The notes under the pieces are model-generated. The model did not search any database. It saw nothing but the letters and a program-made list of their open reading frames with translations, and had not been told where the DNA came from. Below, piece by piece: positions 44,437-54,219 of a stretch of DNA of 64,000 bases (position 1 is its first letter; every line of letters starts with the position of its first letter). The position numbers and the translations under genes are program-made. Origin of the DNA: SZUA-100 sp965248135 (GTDB lineage: Bacteria > Pseudomonadota > Alphaproteobacteria > Rhizobiales > Rhizobiaceae); contig CBDFIN010000008.1 of the NCBI GenBank assembly GCA_965248135.1, positions 124,001 to 188,000 on the forward strand, in the 5' to 3' direction.

Positions 44437-47415
44437 ATGGCACAGAACAAGATGCTTATCGATGCCGCCCACCCGGAAGAGACCCGGGTCGTGGTGGTGC
44501 GAGGCAACCGGGTTGAAGAGTTTGACTTCGAATCCGAAAACAAAACGCAAATTCGCGGCAACATCTATCTAGCAAAAGTAACCCGGGTCGAGCCTTCACT
44601 TCAGGCCGCCTTTGTTGACTATGGCGGCAACAGGCACGGGTTTCTAGCTTTTAGCGAAATCCATCCGGATTATTACCAGATTCCCATCGCCGACCGTCAG
44701 GCATTGCTTGACGAGGAGGCCGAAGATGCAGCCGCAGAGAAAAAAGCGGCCGAAGACGACGGGGATGAAGAAACCAAACCAGCACCCCGCCCACGCCGCC
44801 GGCGCTCCAGACGCAAATCAACAGCAGCAAAAGAAGATGCGCAGTCATCCAGCGAACCGGCCACTTCCACAAAGACCAAAGAATTGCCTGACGCTGCGGG
44901 CGACCAGGTTTCAAACGGCGAGAAAATATCAGCGTCTGAGGAAAAATCCGATCAGGCAGAGGTCACGGCGGATGCCGATGAGGCGAAAGATTCCGTCGTA
45001 AGGGCCTTGGATGATAATGCTCGGACAGAAAAAGCCGAAACGACCAAAGAGGGCACGACCGAATCGGACGAAGACGATACTCCTGGTACAATCGCCGCTG
45101 AAAATGAAAGCGATGTCGTTTCAGAACCTGCCGTTGACGAAGAAGATGCCGCCGATACCATTGAAGCCAAAAAAGGTGCCGACGAAAATGACGACAACGG
45201 TGAAATTGATGCTGCTAATGGCGTTGATGAAACCAATGGCGATGTAGACGACGACGTTGAATCGGTCGGTGCAGAGGACGCGCTTGAAGAAGTGCCGACC
45301 CGACACAAACGCCGGCGACAGTATAAAATACAGGAAGTGATCAAGCGCCGGCAAATTATCCTGGTGCAGATAGTCAAGGAAGAACGCGGCAACAAAGGCG
45401 CAGCGCTGACCACTTATCTCTCGCTTGCCGGTCGGTATTCGGTGCTGATGCCAAACACCGCACGCGGCGGCGGTATTTCTCGCAAGATTACTAATGTATC
45501 GGATCGCAAACATTTAAAAACCGTTGCAAGCTCACTTGATGTGCCCGAGGGCATGGGCGTTATTTTGCGCACAGCCGGCGCCAACCGCACCAAGGCGGAA
45601 ATCAGACGTGATTTTGAATATCTTTTAAGGCTGTGGGAAACCGTCCGCAGTTTGACATTACAATCCACCGCGCCCTGTCTGGTCTATGAAGAGGGTAGCC
45701 TGATCAAGCGGTCGATTCGCGATCTCTATGACAAGCAGACCGGAGAAATTCTTGTGTCCGGCGAAGAGGGCTATCGCGAGGCCAAAGGCTTCATGCGCAT
45801 GTTGATGCCGAGCCACGCGAAGAACGTGAAGGCCTATAAGGATCAGGTGCCGATTTTCACCCGCAACAATGTGGAATCACAACTAGACAAGATGTTGCAA
45901 CCGCAGGTGACCCTCAAGTCGGGTGGATATCTGGTGATAAACCAGACCGAAGCCTTGGTGGCCATTGATGTCAATTCTGGTCGGGCCACACGGCAGCACT
46001 CGATCGAAGAAACCGCGACCCAGACTAATCTGGAAGCAGCCGAAGAGGTGGCGCGCCAGCTTCGCTTGCGCGATCTTGCCGGGTTGATAGTTGTCGACTT
46101 CATCGACATGGAGGAAAAGCGCAACAATCGCGCCGTCGAAAAGAGACTGAAGGAAGCGCTGAAAAACGACCGGGCGCGCATCCAGATCAGCCGCATCTCT
46201 CATTTTGGTCTGTTGGAGATGTCACGCCAGCGCATCCGGGCTAGTGTACTTGAAAGCACCACTCAAGTCTGCCCGACCTGTGAAGGCACTGGTCACATCC
46301 GCTCGCAATCTTCCGTTGCGCTACACGTGTTGCGCACAATTGAGGATTATTTGCTGAAGGGCTCGCGCCACAATCTTGCTGTTAAGACTTCAACCGAGAC
46401 GGCGCTTTATCTGCTGAACACCAAGCGGATGAGTTTGGTCGAACTGGAACAGCGATTTGGTTTAACCGTTTCATTCCAGGCTGATGACTCGATTGGAAAC
46501 CAATATCTTGCAATTGAGCGCGGTGATCTAGCAACACCAAGGACACGCGCCGATAATCACGTCCAGCCCGATTCAATTGCTTTTGAGTCAGAAGATGAAG
46601 CGGACAAAGTTGTTGAGGCGGAACCTGTTGTGGAAGACACGGAAGTCGCTGCCAGGCCCAAGCGGCGACGGCGGCGGCGCGGGCGCGGCAGATCCGATGA
46701 AGCCACGAGCGGTGGTGAAGCGGTAGCCGAGGTCAAAGCCACCGGTGATGAGGAAGAAGCCAGGCAGGAAATTGATGCGGATTCTCCAGAGCAATCGAGT
46801 GGAAGTCGACACCGGCGCAGCGGAAGGTCGGGCCGAAAAAGCCGCAATGATGCAGCACAACAAGCAACGCCGCCATCCGATGGTGCCACCGAGGGCGAAA
46901 CTGTCGAAGCGACATCTGCTGAAGAAGCGAGCGCGGAAGAAAAACCAAAACGGCGTAGAAGCTCGAGAAAGAGCGAACCTGCGGCTGCAGATGAGACCGT
47001 GCAGGCAAGTGAGGTAACGAGCCAGGATAGCAACGATACAACCAGCCCGGAGGAAGCCGCCCCTCCCCGCCGTGCAACCCGCAGGCCACGCAAAGCAAAG
47101 ATCGAACCGCAAGCAATTGAAATTGATGTTGCTTCGGTGGAAGCCCGGGTGTCCGAAAGCCGAACAACATCAACGCAAGAGCAGTCACCGCTCAACAATA
47201 CAGAGGTTCAAACCGCTGAGGCCGACGAAGTTCCTAAGGAACAGGTGGCAGAACCGCCCGCCAAACCTCGCCGGAACACCAAGCGGAAGCTCGACACGCA
47301 AGCGTTGGAGGAAGCCACGCCCGTGATGCCGGTTGCGGAAGAAGGCGCACTCCCTGCAAAAGAAGATACCTCTTCCAAAAAGGGTGGCTGGTGGCAGCGT
47401 CGCAGCTTTTTTTAG
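44437..47415 (+). CDS. rne: Ribonuclease E
   Basis: 992 residues from the ATG at 44437 (GGAAAG upstream; MAQNKMLIDAAHPEE is the usual start). The S1 domain is split by a roughly 230-residue acidic/basic disordered insertion (about 95-330), common in alphaproteobacteria. The catalytic core has ALVAIDVNSGRATR (metal Asp) and VVDFIDMEE. The Zn-link is CPTCEGTG. The C-terminal 300 residues are Glu/Ala/Arg-rich, the degradosome scaffold with Arg-rich RNA-binding patches (RPKRRRRRRGRGR). Essential mRNA decay and rRNA processing. Confidence 0.96.
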   Translation: MAQNKMLIDAAHPEETRVVVVRGNRVEEFDFESENKTQIRGNIYLAKVTRVEPSLQAAFVDYGGNRHGFLAFSEIHPDYYQIPIADRQALLDEEAEDAAAEKKAAEDDGDEETKPAPRPRRRRSRRKSTAAKEDAQSSSEPATSTKTKELPDAAGDQVSNGEKISASEEKSDQAEVTADADEAKDSVVRALDDNARTEKAETTKEGTTESDEDDTPGTIAAENESDVVSEPAVDEEDAADTIEAKKGADENDDNGEIDAANGVDETNGDVDDDVESVGAEDALEEVPTRHKRRRQYKIQEVIKRRQIILVQIVKEERGNKGAALTTYLSLAGRYSVLMPNTARGGGISRKITNVSDRKHLKTVASSLDVPEGMGVILRTAGANRTKAEIRRDFEYLLRLWETVRSLTLQSTAPCLVYEEGSLIKRSIRDLYDKQTGEILVSGEEGYREAKGFMRMLMPSHAKNVKAYKDQVPIFTRNNVESQLDKMLQPQVTLKSGGYLVINQTEALVAIDVNSGRATRQHSIEETATQTNLEAAEEVARQLRLRDLAGLIVVDFIDMEEKRNNRAVEKRLKEALKNDRARIQISRISHFGLLEMSRQRIRASVLESTTQVCPTCEGTGHIRSQSSVALHVLRTIEDYLLKGSRHNLAVKTSTETALYLLNTKRMSLVELEQRFGLTVSFQADDSIGNQYLAIERGDLATPRTRADNHVQPDSIAFESEDEADKVVEAEPVVEDTEVAARPKRRRRRRGRGRSDEATSGGEAVAEVKATGDEEEARQEIDADSPEQSSGSRHRRSGRSGRKSRNDAAQQATPPSDGATEGETVEATSAEEASAEEKPKRRRSSRKSEPAAADETVQASEVTSQDSNDTTSPEEAAPPRRATRRPRKAKIEPQAIEIDVASVEARVSESRTTSTQEQSPLNNTEVQTAEADEVPKEQVAEPPAKPRRNTKRKLDTQALEEATPVMPVAEEGALPAKEDTSSKKGGWWQRRSFF

Positions 47416-47511
47416 TCACAAGTCGGCATGGCAGTTTGCAGCATGTTTGGCGATATTACAGATATCATACCACACGCAGTTGATCCCGCTCCACCAAAAA
47501 ACCAAACGTCA

Positions 47512-47532
47512 TTGGCCGGCTTGACCGGCCAA
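47512..47532. terminator. Perfect 8-bp hairpin downstream of rne
   Basis: TTGGCCGG, loop CTTGA, CCGGCCAA. It lies 97 bp past the rne stop and before the convergent cobD end. The strong G+C stem suggests a transcription-end or mRNA 3'-stabilising structure, but no T-run follows on either strand, so it is not a canonical intrinsic terminator. Confidence 0.45.
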
Positions 47533-47645
47533 CCTTGAGCCACAAGCCCCAATTGTTCTGCTCAAGGTCCGTCGATCAAGTCGGCGGATGACGATGGCAT
47601 AGGTTGATCTTTGTTGCATTGGGTCAATAGTAACTTCCCCTGGTA

Positions 47646-48596
47646 TTAGTTGCCAAACAGGAAAGCCAATATCCACAATGCAAAACAGGCGTTTCGAAAT
47701 AACTTTAATGCGCGATCGATATCTACTGCATCAATATCGGCCCTGCCGGCTGCATTGATGGGGCGATCATTCCCCACTTCGGCCCCATAGTTGCGTGGCC
47801 CGCCAAGCGCGATATTGAGTGCGAACGCCATCGCTGCTTCAGGCCAACCGGCATTGGGTGAACGGTGGTTACCTGCTTCGCGCATGGTATTGAAAAAAGT
47901 GTCTCCACCTTTTTTCAGACCGCCTATCACCACATAACCGGCGGCGATCAGTAGGGCAGAAAGGCGGGCTGCGGGCCAGTTGACCAGATCGTCCGCCCGC
48001 GCCGATGCTCTGCCAAAATGCAAATATTTATCGCTGCGATGGCCAATCATTGAATCGGCTGTATTGATCGCCTTGTACGCGAGAAGTCCAGGCAAACCAA
48101 GAATCACGTACCATAGGGCCGGCGCAACGACGCCATCGGAAAAGTTTTCTGCCAGACTTTCGATAGCGGCACGGCAGACACCCTTGCGATCAAGATCATC
48201 CGTATTGCGCCCGACAATCTTTCCAACTTCTGTTCTGGCCTCGACAATGCAGCTTTGCCGCAGCGCAATTGCCACTTCACCCACATGGTCGAACAGGCTT
48301 TTTTGGGCGAGAAATATCGAGATCACAAAAATTTCCAGTATCCAACCGAGAATTGCCAGAGCTTCAAACATGAAGGACAACAGCACACCGACCAGCAAAG
48401 CGGCAACGATCAAAATTGCCAACGCTATGACGCCGCGCTGCCGCAGTTCCGATTCAGTCAGCTCGGTGTGGTTCAAGCTTTGATCAAGAAAGTCGATGCC
48501 CTGGCCGATCAGCGCCACAGGATGTGGCACGCGACGCCACAGCGATTGAGGGTCGCCAAAGAACCAGTCCAAAACAAGCGAAAAGAATAACGTCAC
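47646..48596 (-). CDS. cobD: Adenosylcobinamide-phosphate synthase
   Basis: 316 residues, multi-pass membrane protein of the CobD/CbiB family: LVLDWFFGDPQSLWRRVPHPV, GRNTDDLDRKGVCRAAIESLAENFSDGVVAP (core shown as AAIESLAENFSDG), INTADSMIGHR and the GNHRSPNAGWPEAAMA motif. It attaches aminopropanol phosphate to cobyric acid in B12 synthesis. No other cob genes and no recognisable B12 riboswitch are adjacent. Confidence 0.94.
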   Translation of the reverse strand: MTLFFSLVLDWFFGDPQSLWRRVPHPVALIGQGIDFLDQSLNHTELTESELRQRGVIALAILIVAALLVGVLLSFMFEALAILGWILEIFVISIFLAQKSLFDHVGEVAIALRQSCIVEARTEVGKIVGRNTDDLDRKGVCRAAIESLAENFSDGVVAPALWYVILGLPGLLAYKAINTADSMIGHRSDKYLHFGRASARADDLVNWPAARLSALLIAAGYVVIGGLKKGGDTFFNTMREAGNHRSPNAGWPEAAMAFALNIALGGPRNYGAEVGNDRPINAAGRADIDAVDIDRALKLFRNACFALWILAFLFGN

Positions 48597-48929
48597 TTCA
48601 CCTTCTCCACTTGAGACTGTTAACCAATTAAAGATGAATTGCCACTACCAGACATTACATTTGGTTAACAAGAGATTACCATGTCTGATTTGCTTTGCAA
48701 GAAGTGCGGCTGCTTTGCAGCAATTCTCATTATGGGATTGAGTTCTGTTTATTGGCCTATTTTTAATTTTTTTGAATGTGAAGTTTTATGTGATCTCATT
48801 GCGCCAGAACTTTGGGTGGTGGTTGGCCGTCAATGAGAGTTCTTATGAGGTCACCCCAGTTCGGAAAGATCATGTATTACTGGACACTTTCAAAATGATT
48901 CGATCTGTACTCTCTTTGCTCACGGCGGG
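48597..48929. other. Gene-free stretch upstream of cobD and the IS3 remnant
   Basis: AT-rich intergenic DNA. The only ORF of note (82 codons at 48772) runs into the decayed IS3-family sequence and has no independent support. No hairpin with T-run or riboswitch core seen. Confidence 0.4.
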
Positions 48930-49905
48930 CTCTGCCCGGGCCTACGAGCGAGGAGAAGGCCCGGATCAAGGAAATTGGAAAGCGAGAACCGTGAACTTCG
49001 CCAGGCCCATGAGATCCTGAAGAAGGCATCTCGCGTTGACCTTGTCACTCGAACCAATGGCATTCTGGTGGTCAACCTTACGGTGGCGGAGCGAGCCCCA
49101 GAAAATTTATGACGCCCATTCCGCAAATGAGTGCCTTCATTGAAGAGCACCGGGATGCATTTGGGGTCGAGCCGATCCGCAAGGTCCTGCCGCCAGAACC
49201 CCTTGGCATCCCATCATCATAGTACGCGCGCCGCGCGATTGCCCGCGACCCCGCTCTCGCGTTAGTTTGCGCCAAAAGCGATGCTTGTAACCGCGCGGAA
49301 ATCGAGCGCGTTCATAAACAAGGCGGCAAGCGCTATGGCGCCCGCAAGGTTTGGCATGATTTGTGCCGTGAAGAAAAAGATATTGCTCGTTGTACAGTGG
49401 AGAGACTTATGAAAGCTATAGTAATACAAGGGGTTGTGCGGGGCGGAAAGGTTATCACGACCAACCCTGAGACGGCACAGCCATGCCCGGATGACAAGGT
49501 GAACCGCAAGTTCACGGCAACTGCGCCCAACCAGCTGTGGGGTGAGGTCGCCAGCCCGCCACCGGTTCAAGGGCCAGGCCGAACGATTTCACCTCAGTCT
49601 CCTGTTGGCAAGGCGTGGTCTATGTGGCGTTCAGCGGGCAAACATGGATCCTTTTCATGTTTGCTTTTCCGCTTCACTCATCGACGTCTTTGCCCGCAGA
49701 ATTGTCGGCTGGCGGGTCTCGACAGCCATGACAACCAGCTATGTTCTGGACGCTTTGAACCAGGCCATCTGCCAGAGATGCCTTTCTGAGGCGGACAACT
49801 TGATCCACCATTCGGATCGCGGCAGTCAATATCTGTTCACCAAATGCACCGACCGGCTGGCCGATGCCGGTATCGATCCGTCTGCCGGTACAGTTGGTGA
49901 TAGCG
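48930..49905 (+). pseudogene. Decayed IS3-family transposase (OrfA end + OrfB)
   Basis: The OrfA C-terminus is readable after a frameshift (ESENRELRQAHEILKKAS). OrfB starts near 49109 (MTPIPQMSAFIEEHRDAFGVEP) and continues with an in-frame stop near 49219, then RYGARKVWHDLCREEKDIAR and VNRKFTATAPNQLW, then shifts frame to IDVFARRIVGWRVSTAMTTS and LIHHSDRGSQYLFTK before breaking off at GTVGDS. Two Asp of the DDE triad remain; the Glu end is missing. Clearly non-functional. Confidence 0.87.
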
Positions 49906-50139
49906 GAGCCTGCCCTCGGGCCTTACCGGCGCGAGCCTTTGCCCTTTCCCTCGGTTGTGGTTGCCAGCTGCAACGACACTTTTTGCGACTATCAAGCAGC
50001 CCATGATATGGCCACTTGCTGGGGATCGCTGTTGATCGACGCTGGCAATCAGGGTCATATCAATGCCACCAGTGGTCATGGTCATTTGCCTGAAGGGCTG
50101 ATGGCTTTTTCGAAATTCCTGTCGAAGTTCGACGCTTAA
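49902..50139 (+). pseudogene. RBBP9/YdeN-like serine hydrolase, C-terminal remnant
   Basis: About 78 codons in one frame: REPLPFPSVVVASCND, YQAAHDMATCWGSLL, DAGNQGHINATSGHG and an end at FLSKFDA. These match the C-terminal half of small RBBP9-type alpha/beta hydrolases, with the acid (ND) and catalytic His (GHIN) present. The N-terminal half with the nucleophile Ser is gone, replaced by the IS3 remnant, so the gene was truncated by that insertion or a following deletion. Confidence 0.75.
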
Positions 50140-50318
50140 CCTGGGAATAAGCAATTCGTTACTAGTAGTCTGACAGTACTCCGTTAACCGAATTCTTAAA
50201 GATTTTGTTTAGGCTAGTTGCGGTGCCTGTGCTTTTACCTGACAATTGGTATTCCGGCAAAATTGCCGAAAACCGGGAGGGTCGAATAAAAAACACCTGC
50301 CGCGGGAACAGGAGTACG

Positions 50319-51479
50319 ATGTTAATGGCGATCGCCAGATCAACACAGTTGGTTGCCAAACGTTGGGGGGCGCGGCTGATAGTTGTGCTGCCGCTGGCGC
50401 TGGCAATGCTGTTGATTCAGCAGTTTCCATCCGATGCAAAGAGCAGGACTTGTGTCCGTCTCGAGCGGCAATTGGCGTCTCTTTCAAGCAACCGTCGGTC
50501 CGGCAGCCGACTGAAACTGTTGAACTATAACAGCGTTATAAAGCGACAGAAGGATCACATTAAAAGAGCGAATCGCAAGTTGCACCAAGGTGGATGTCTT
50601 GGGAGAGCGGCCAAAAAAAAATCGCGCAATCGCTCATGCCGAGGACTCATTTCGGCGCTGCGAAAAATGGAATCGAACATTGCAAACCTGAGGAGAAAAC
50701 GAGAGAGATTGAAAGGTGGAGGCGGTTCAACAAATCGCAAACGCAGGCAGATAAAAAGCGCACTGGCAGCCAATCGCTGCAATAGATTACAACCCGTCAC
50801 GGCGGCCCGTCGAAGTGGTGTGATAATCAAAAGTGGGGCCAAAAGAAAAGCCGTCGTCAAGCAGGCTCGTCTCAACCGGCAACAAAGTCGCAAGGGGCGC
50901 AATCGACGAGAAAAAGATCGGCTGCGTAAAACTATCCTTCGCCAGAGACCGAAAAGCCCGCGCAACACCTACCGCACATTATGCGTGAGAACCTGTGATG
51001 GATATTATTTCCCCGTCAGTTTCTCGACCACACGGACAAATTTTGAACGTGATTTTGAAGTTTGCCAAGCCAAATGTCCGGGTGCCGAAATAGAGCTATA
51101 CTATCACAACAGCCAACGGGAATCTTCCGAAGAAATGATCTCTCGCAATAATGGCAAACTTTACACATCATTGAAAAATGCATTCAAGTATCGAGAAACC
51201 GTGACGCCTGGATGCAGTTGCCAGTCACGGCCAAGCGGACTGGAAACGGTGGCCGGCGACGAGCCCGGGGGAACCGAGGAGGAAAATACCACCCCATTCT
51301 TCCCAGCGCTGCCTGTCTACAGAATGGACAGAGCAGAGGATCCGGAAACACTGGCCAATCTGCGTGGTGGTTTCCTGCCGGTTCCAATCAAACCAACAAA
51401 CCTTGACATGGCTGCAGCCGGCAGCACCGATAAACGCAAGGTCAGGGTAGTCGGAGAAGCGTTCTTTCCCTCCCAATAA
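50319..51479 (+). CDS. DUF2865 domain-containing exported protein
   Basis: 386 residues from the ATG at 50319 (GGAG upstream). Signal peptide LIVVLPLALAMLLIQQFPSDA. A long Arg/Lys-rich helical region with several Cys follows, then the DUF2865 domain: RTLCVRTCDGYYFPVSFSTT, CQAKCPGAEIELYYH and CSCQS. This family is restricted mainly to Hyphomicrobiales; function unknown, periplasmic. The last 38 bp overlap the convergent gltX 3' end. Confidence 0.85.
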   Translation: MLMAIARSTQLVAKRWGARLIVVLPLALAMLLIQQFPSDAKSRTCVRLERQLASLSSNRRSGSRLKLLNYNSVIKRQKDHIKRANRKLHQGGCLGRAAKKKSRNRSCRGLISALRKMESNIANLRRKRERLKGGGGSTNRKRRQIKSALAANRCNRLQPVTAARRSGVIIKSGAKRKAVVKQARLNRQQSRKGRNRREKDRLRKTILRQRPKSPRNTYRTLCVRTCDGYYFPVSFSTTRTNFERDFEVCQAKCPGAEIELYYHNSQRESSEEMISRNNGKLYTSLKNAFKYRETVTPGCSCQSRPSGLETVAGDEPGGTEEENTTPFFPALPVYRMDRAEDPETLANLRGGFLPVPIKPTNLDMAAAGSTDKRKVRVVGEAFFPSQ

Positions 51480-52815
51480 TGGGCAACAGCAGCGCCAGTT
51501 CGGGACCGTGGTTCATCCCCGTCATTGCCAGTCGTAATGGCATGAAAAGCGCCCTGCCCTTTTTGCCGGTTTTTTGTTTCACCGCCTCGGTCCAGTTTTT
51601 CCAGGTGCTATCATCCCAAGGTTCTACTGGAAGTTCCTTGATCGCTGCCCGCAACAGTTCCCCACTATCGGGTTCGATTACCGGTTCAAACCGTCCCTCA
51701 ACGATGTCAAACCAGGTGCGGGCGTCCTTTAGAGTCACAAGATTTCCCCTGACAGCCATCCAGAACGCTTCACCCCCGTCGGCCTCCAACTGGCCAAGGC
51801 GGTGCTTTATCATGTCATAGTCGAACTGATGGATCAGCCGGGCGTTTAGACCGTACAACTCATCGATGTTGAAACGTGCCGGCGATTTGCTTATTGTTGA
51901 AATGTCAAAATAGTCGATCAGTTCGTCCATACTTGCACACGCAATCACCGGATTGGAAGAGCCCGTCAGCGCCGCAAGCGATGCAACCGCCATCGCTTCA
52001 AGCCCATCTTCACGCAGGCTTGCAACAGACAGCGAACCGAGCCGCTTTGAAAAGCCCTCTCCATCGCTGGAAATCAGCTGGTTGTGGTGGCCAAATATTG
52101 GCGGCATAGCATCAAGTGCCTGAAACAGCGCGATCTGCGCCCCTGTATTGGTGACGTGGTCGTCGCCGCGTATAACATGGTCAACACCCATATCGATATC
52201 GTCAACAACCGATGGCAGGGTATAGAGATAACTACCGTCCTCGCGCACCAGAACGGGGTCTGAAAGGGACGAAAGATCGACAATCTGGTCTCCGCGAACC
52301 AGGTCGTTCCAGCAAATCTCAGTCCGTTTTGGGTCAAACGGATCACTGTCAAAGTTGGGCAGCAGAAACCGCCAATGTGGCCGCTTTCCCTGTTCTTCCA
52401 GCTCCTTTCGTTCGGCCTTGCTCAACCGAAGCGCCGAGCGATCGTAAACCGGTGGCAAACCACGCGCCATGAGACGCTTGCGTTTGCGTTCAATCTCGGC
52501 TGAGCTTTCATAACAGGGATATAACACCCCTTCCTGTCTGAGCCGGTCGCTGGCCGCGTCATAGGCCGCAATGCGCTCAGACTGTCTTTCCTGGCGATCA
52601 GGTGCAATGCCAAGCCAAGTGAGATCCTGCTCTATGTTATCAGCGTATTCAGTACGCGAGCGTTGCAAATCGGTGTCATCAAAACGCAGAATAAAGCGGC
52701 CTTTGTTCTGCTTGGCGTATAGCCAGTTGAACAGCGCCGGTCGCGCATTGCCAATGTGAATATTTCCGGTCGGAGACGGCGCAAAGCGTACAATAGGTGC
52801 ATGATTTTTTGTCAT
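51442..52815 (-). CDS. gltX: Glutamyl-tRNA synthetase (shorter paralogue type)
   Basis: 457 residues from MTKNHAPIVRFAPSPTG (ATG at 52815); an upstream ATG at 52875 would add 20 residues without similarity. HIGH motif GNIHIGNAR, KMSKS-like loop GEGFSKRLGSLS, and a normal C-terminal anticodon domain. Alphaproteobacteria often carry two gltX genes, one partly specific for tRNA-Gln that feeds GatCAB; which one this is cannot be told here. Confidence 0.93.
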   Translation of the reverse strand: MTKNHAPIVRFAPSPTGNIHIGNARPALFNWLYAKQNKGRFILRFDDTDLQRSRTEYADNIEQDLTWLGIAPDRQERQSERIAAYDAASDRLRQEGVLYPCYESSAEIERKRKRLMARGLPPVYDRSALRLSKAERKELEEQGKRPHWRFLLPNFDSDPFDPKRTEICWNDLVRGDQIVDLSSLSDPVLVREDGSYLYTLPSVVDDIDMGVDHVIRGDDHVTNTGAQIALFQALDAMPPIFGHHNQLISSDGEGFSKRLGSLSVASLREDGLEAMAVASLAALTGSSNPVIACASMDELIDYFDISTISKSPARFNIDELYGLNARLIHQFDYDMIKHRLGQLEADGGEAFWMAVRGNLVTLKDARTWFDIVEGRFEPVIEPDSGELLRAAIKELPVEPWDDSTWKNWTEAVKQKTGKKGRALFMPLRLAMTGMNHGPELALLLPIIGRERTLLRLP

Positions 52816-52886
52816 GGAGGGGGCAGTAAACTCTGTCGCTTCCAAATGCAACCTTGGCGCAACCTTAATGTTCATATCGAGGAAAG

Positions 52887-54113
52887 CTATCCGCTACCCG
52901 GCTGGATCAATCGCTGCTGATATCGTCGTGAGCAATATAGCAGGGCCACGGTGGCGATGGCGCAGTAAAGGCCCATGTAATACAATTGGGTTGAAAGACT
53001 CACGCCAAAATCGATCAGCCAGCCAACGACACCCGGCCCCAGCGCTGAAAACAAAACCATCATCGCCATTACCAAAGAACGAATGCTGCCAAGATGAAGG
53101 GTTCCATATATTTCAGGCCACAACGTGCCCGTTAATGATGAGGTCAGGCCCATGCCGATGCCGAGTAGTGCCATAAACGCCAACAGCGCAATAGGCGCAT
53201 CAATTGCTGCCAGCGACAGACACCCAAGACCCATCGGCAGCAGAAACATCGGCAATAGAGAGATAGAATTATATCGGTCGATTGCGATGCCCGATATCAG
53301 CCCTGAGATGATCGATATAATAGTCATGATGACCAGACCCCAGGCAAATAGATCAAGCGGCCAGCCCCTTGTCGACAACAAATAATCCTGATGAAAAAAG
53401 ATCGCAGTACCGATAAACGAAGGGGCAAGAACACCAAAGGTGGTCAGCCAGAACAACGGATCAGCAAGCATTTGCGAACGGGTCCATTGGCGCCCGCTGG
53501 CAATAGAAGAGCTGGTGACCACGCTTTGCGGTAGTCTTTCAACCCGCAATAACAAAACGATCGACGGCAGTGCCACCAACACCATCACAGCCGCCGCACC
53601 AAGCCAGATTTGACGCCAATCAAACAGGCGCAGCAACAGCACAACTATAACCGGAAATAATATCAGGCCGACGTTAAACCCCAGCGATGCGATGGAAACC
53701 GCCTTACCCCGATTTTCCGCATACCATCTACCCATGGCGGTGATGGCGATGTGGGTCATCAATCCCTGCCCAAATAGACGCAAGCCAAACAGTGCCACCA
53801 ACAGCAACAATTGAGATTGGGCAATGGCGATCAACAGACAGGATATCGCCAACATAATCATGGTGATCATCGATACCGACACAACCGATATGCGATCGAC
53901 GATCTGGCCGACAAAGGGCAATATCATGGCGCTCGCCAGCGTCGCCAGCATGTAAATACTGCCATATTCGCCGGATGTCAGATCAAACGCCTGACGAATA
54001 TGGCCGGTGGAAAGGGCGATATAAAAAGTCTGGCCAAAGCTGGAAAAAGCCGTAAGCAGAAATCCGCCGGTCAGCCAGCGAAGATTGTTTCCCAGGAAAT
54101 GGAGGTATGACAT
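52887..54113 (-). CDS. Major facilitator superfamily transporter
   Basis: 408 residues with 12 predicted membrane segments. The loop 2-3 motif GQIVDRISVVSVS and TM4-5 MGRWYAENRGKAVSIASLGFN are typical MFS features, the latter resembling the oxalate/formate and monocarboxylate-type groups. Substrate unknown. Between gltX and nadE, all on the minus strand, but spacing suggests separate expression. Confidence 0.85.
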   Translation of the reverse strand: MSYLHFLGNNLRWLTGGFLLTAFSSFGQTFYIALSTGHIRQAFDLTSGEYGSIYMLATLASAMILPFVGQIVDRISVVSVSMITMIMLAISCLLIAIAQSQLLLLVALFGLRLFGQGLMTHIAITAMGRWYAENRGKAVSIASLGFNVGLILFPVIVVLLLRLFDWRQIWLGAAAVMVLVALPSIVLLLRVERLPQSVVTSSSIASGRQWTRSQMLADPLFWLTTFGVLAPSFIGTAIFFHQDYLLSTRGWPLDLFAWGLVIMTIISIISGLISGIAIDRYNSISLLPMFLLPMGLGCLSLAAIDAPIALLAFMALLGIGMGLTSSLTGTLWPEIYGTLHLGSIRSLVMAMMVLFSALGPGVVGWLIDFGVSLSTQLYYMGLYCAIATVALLYCSRRYQQRLIQPGSG

Positions 54114-54219
54114 TATTGCAGTGCCTCTGGCTTACCGCAAAGACACCATCTTTTGCAGCGAAGGAACGCCCGTGACAACCTGACTGGAAAATTCATTGCG
54201 TCTGGTGAGAGCGAAGCAT

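Noticed and set aside
44210..44572. 120-codon ORF upstream of and overlapping rne
   Set aside because: It runs into the rne coding sequence in another frame, has no homology and odd composition.
46557..47198. 213-codon minus-strand ORF opposite rne
   Set aside because: Ser/Ala-rich shadow of the repetitive Glu/Ala/Arg-rich RNase E C-terminus; no start site or homology.
48597..48900. Cobalamin riboswitch ahead of cobD
   Set aside because: No conserved B12-box-like segment could be recognised in the upstream sequence.
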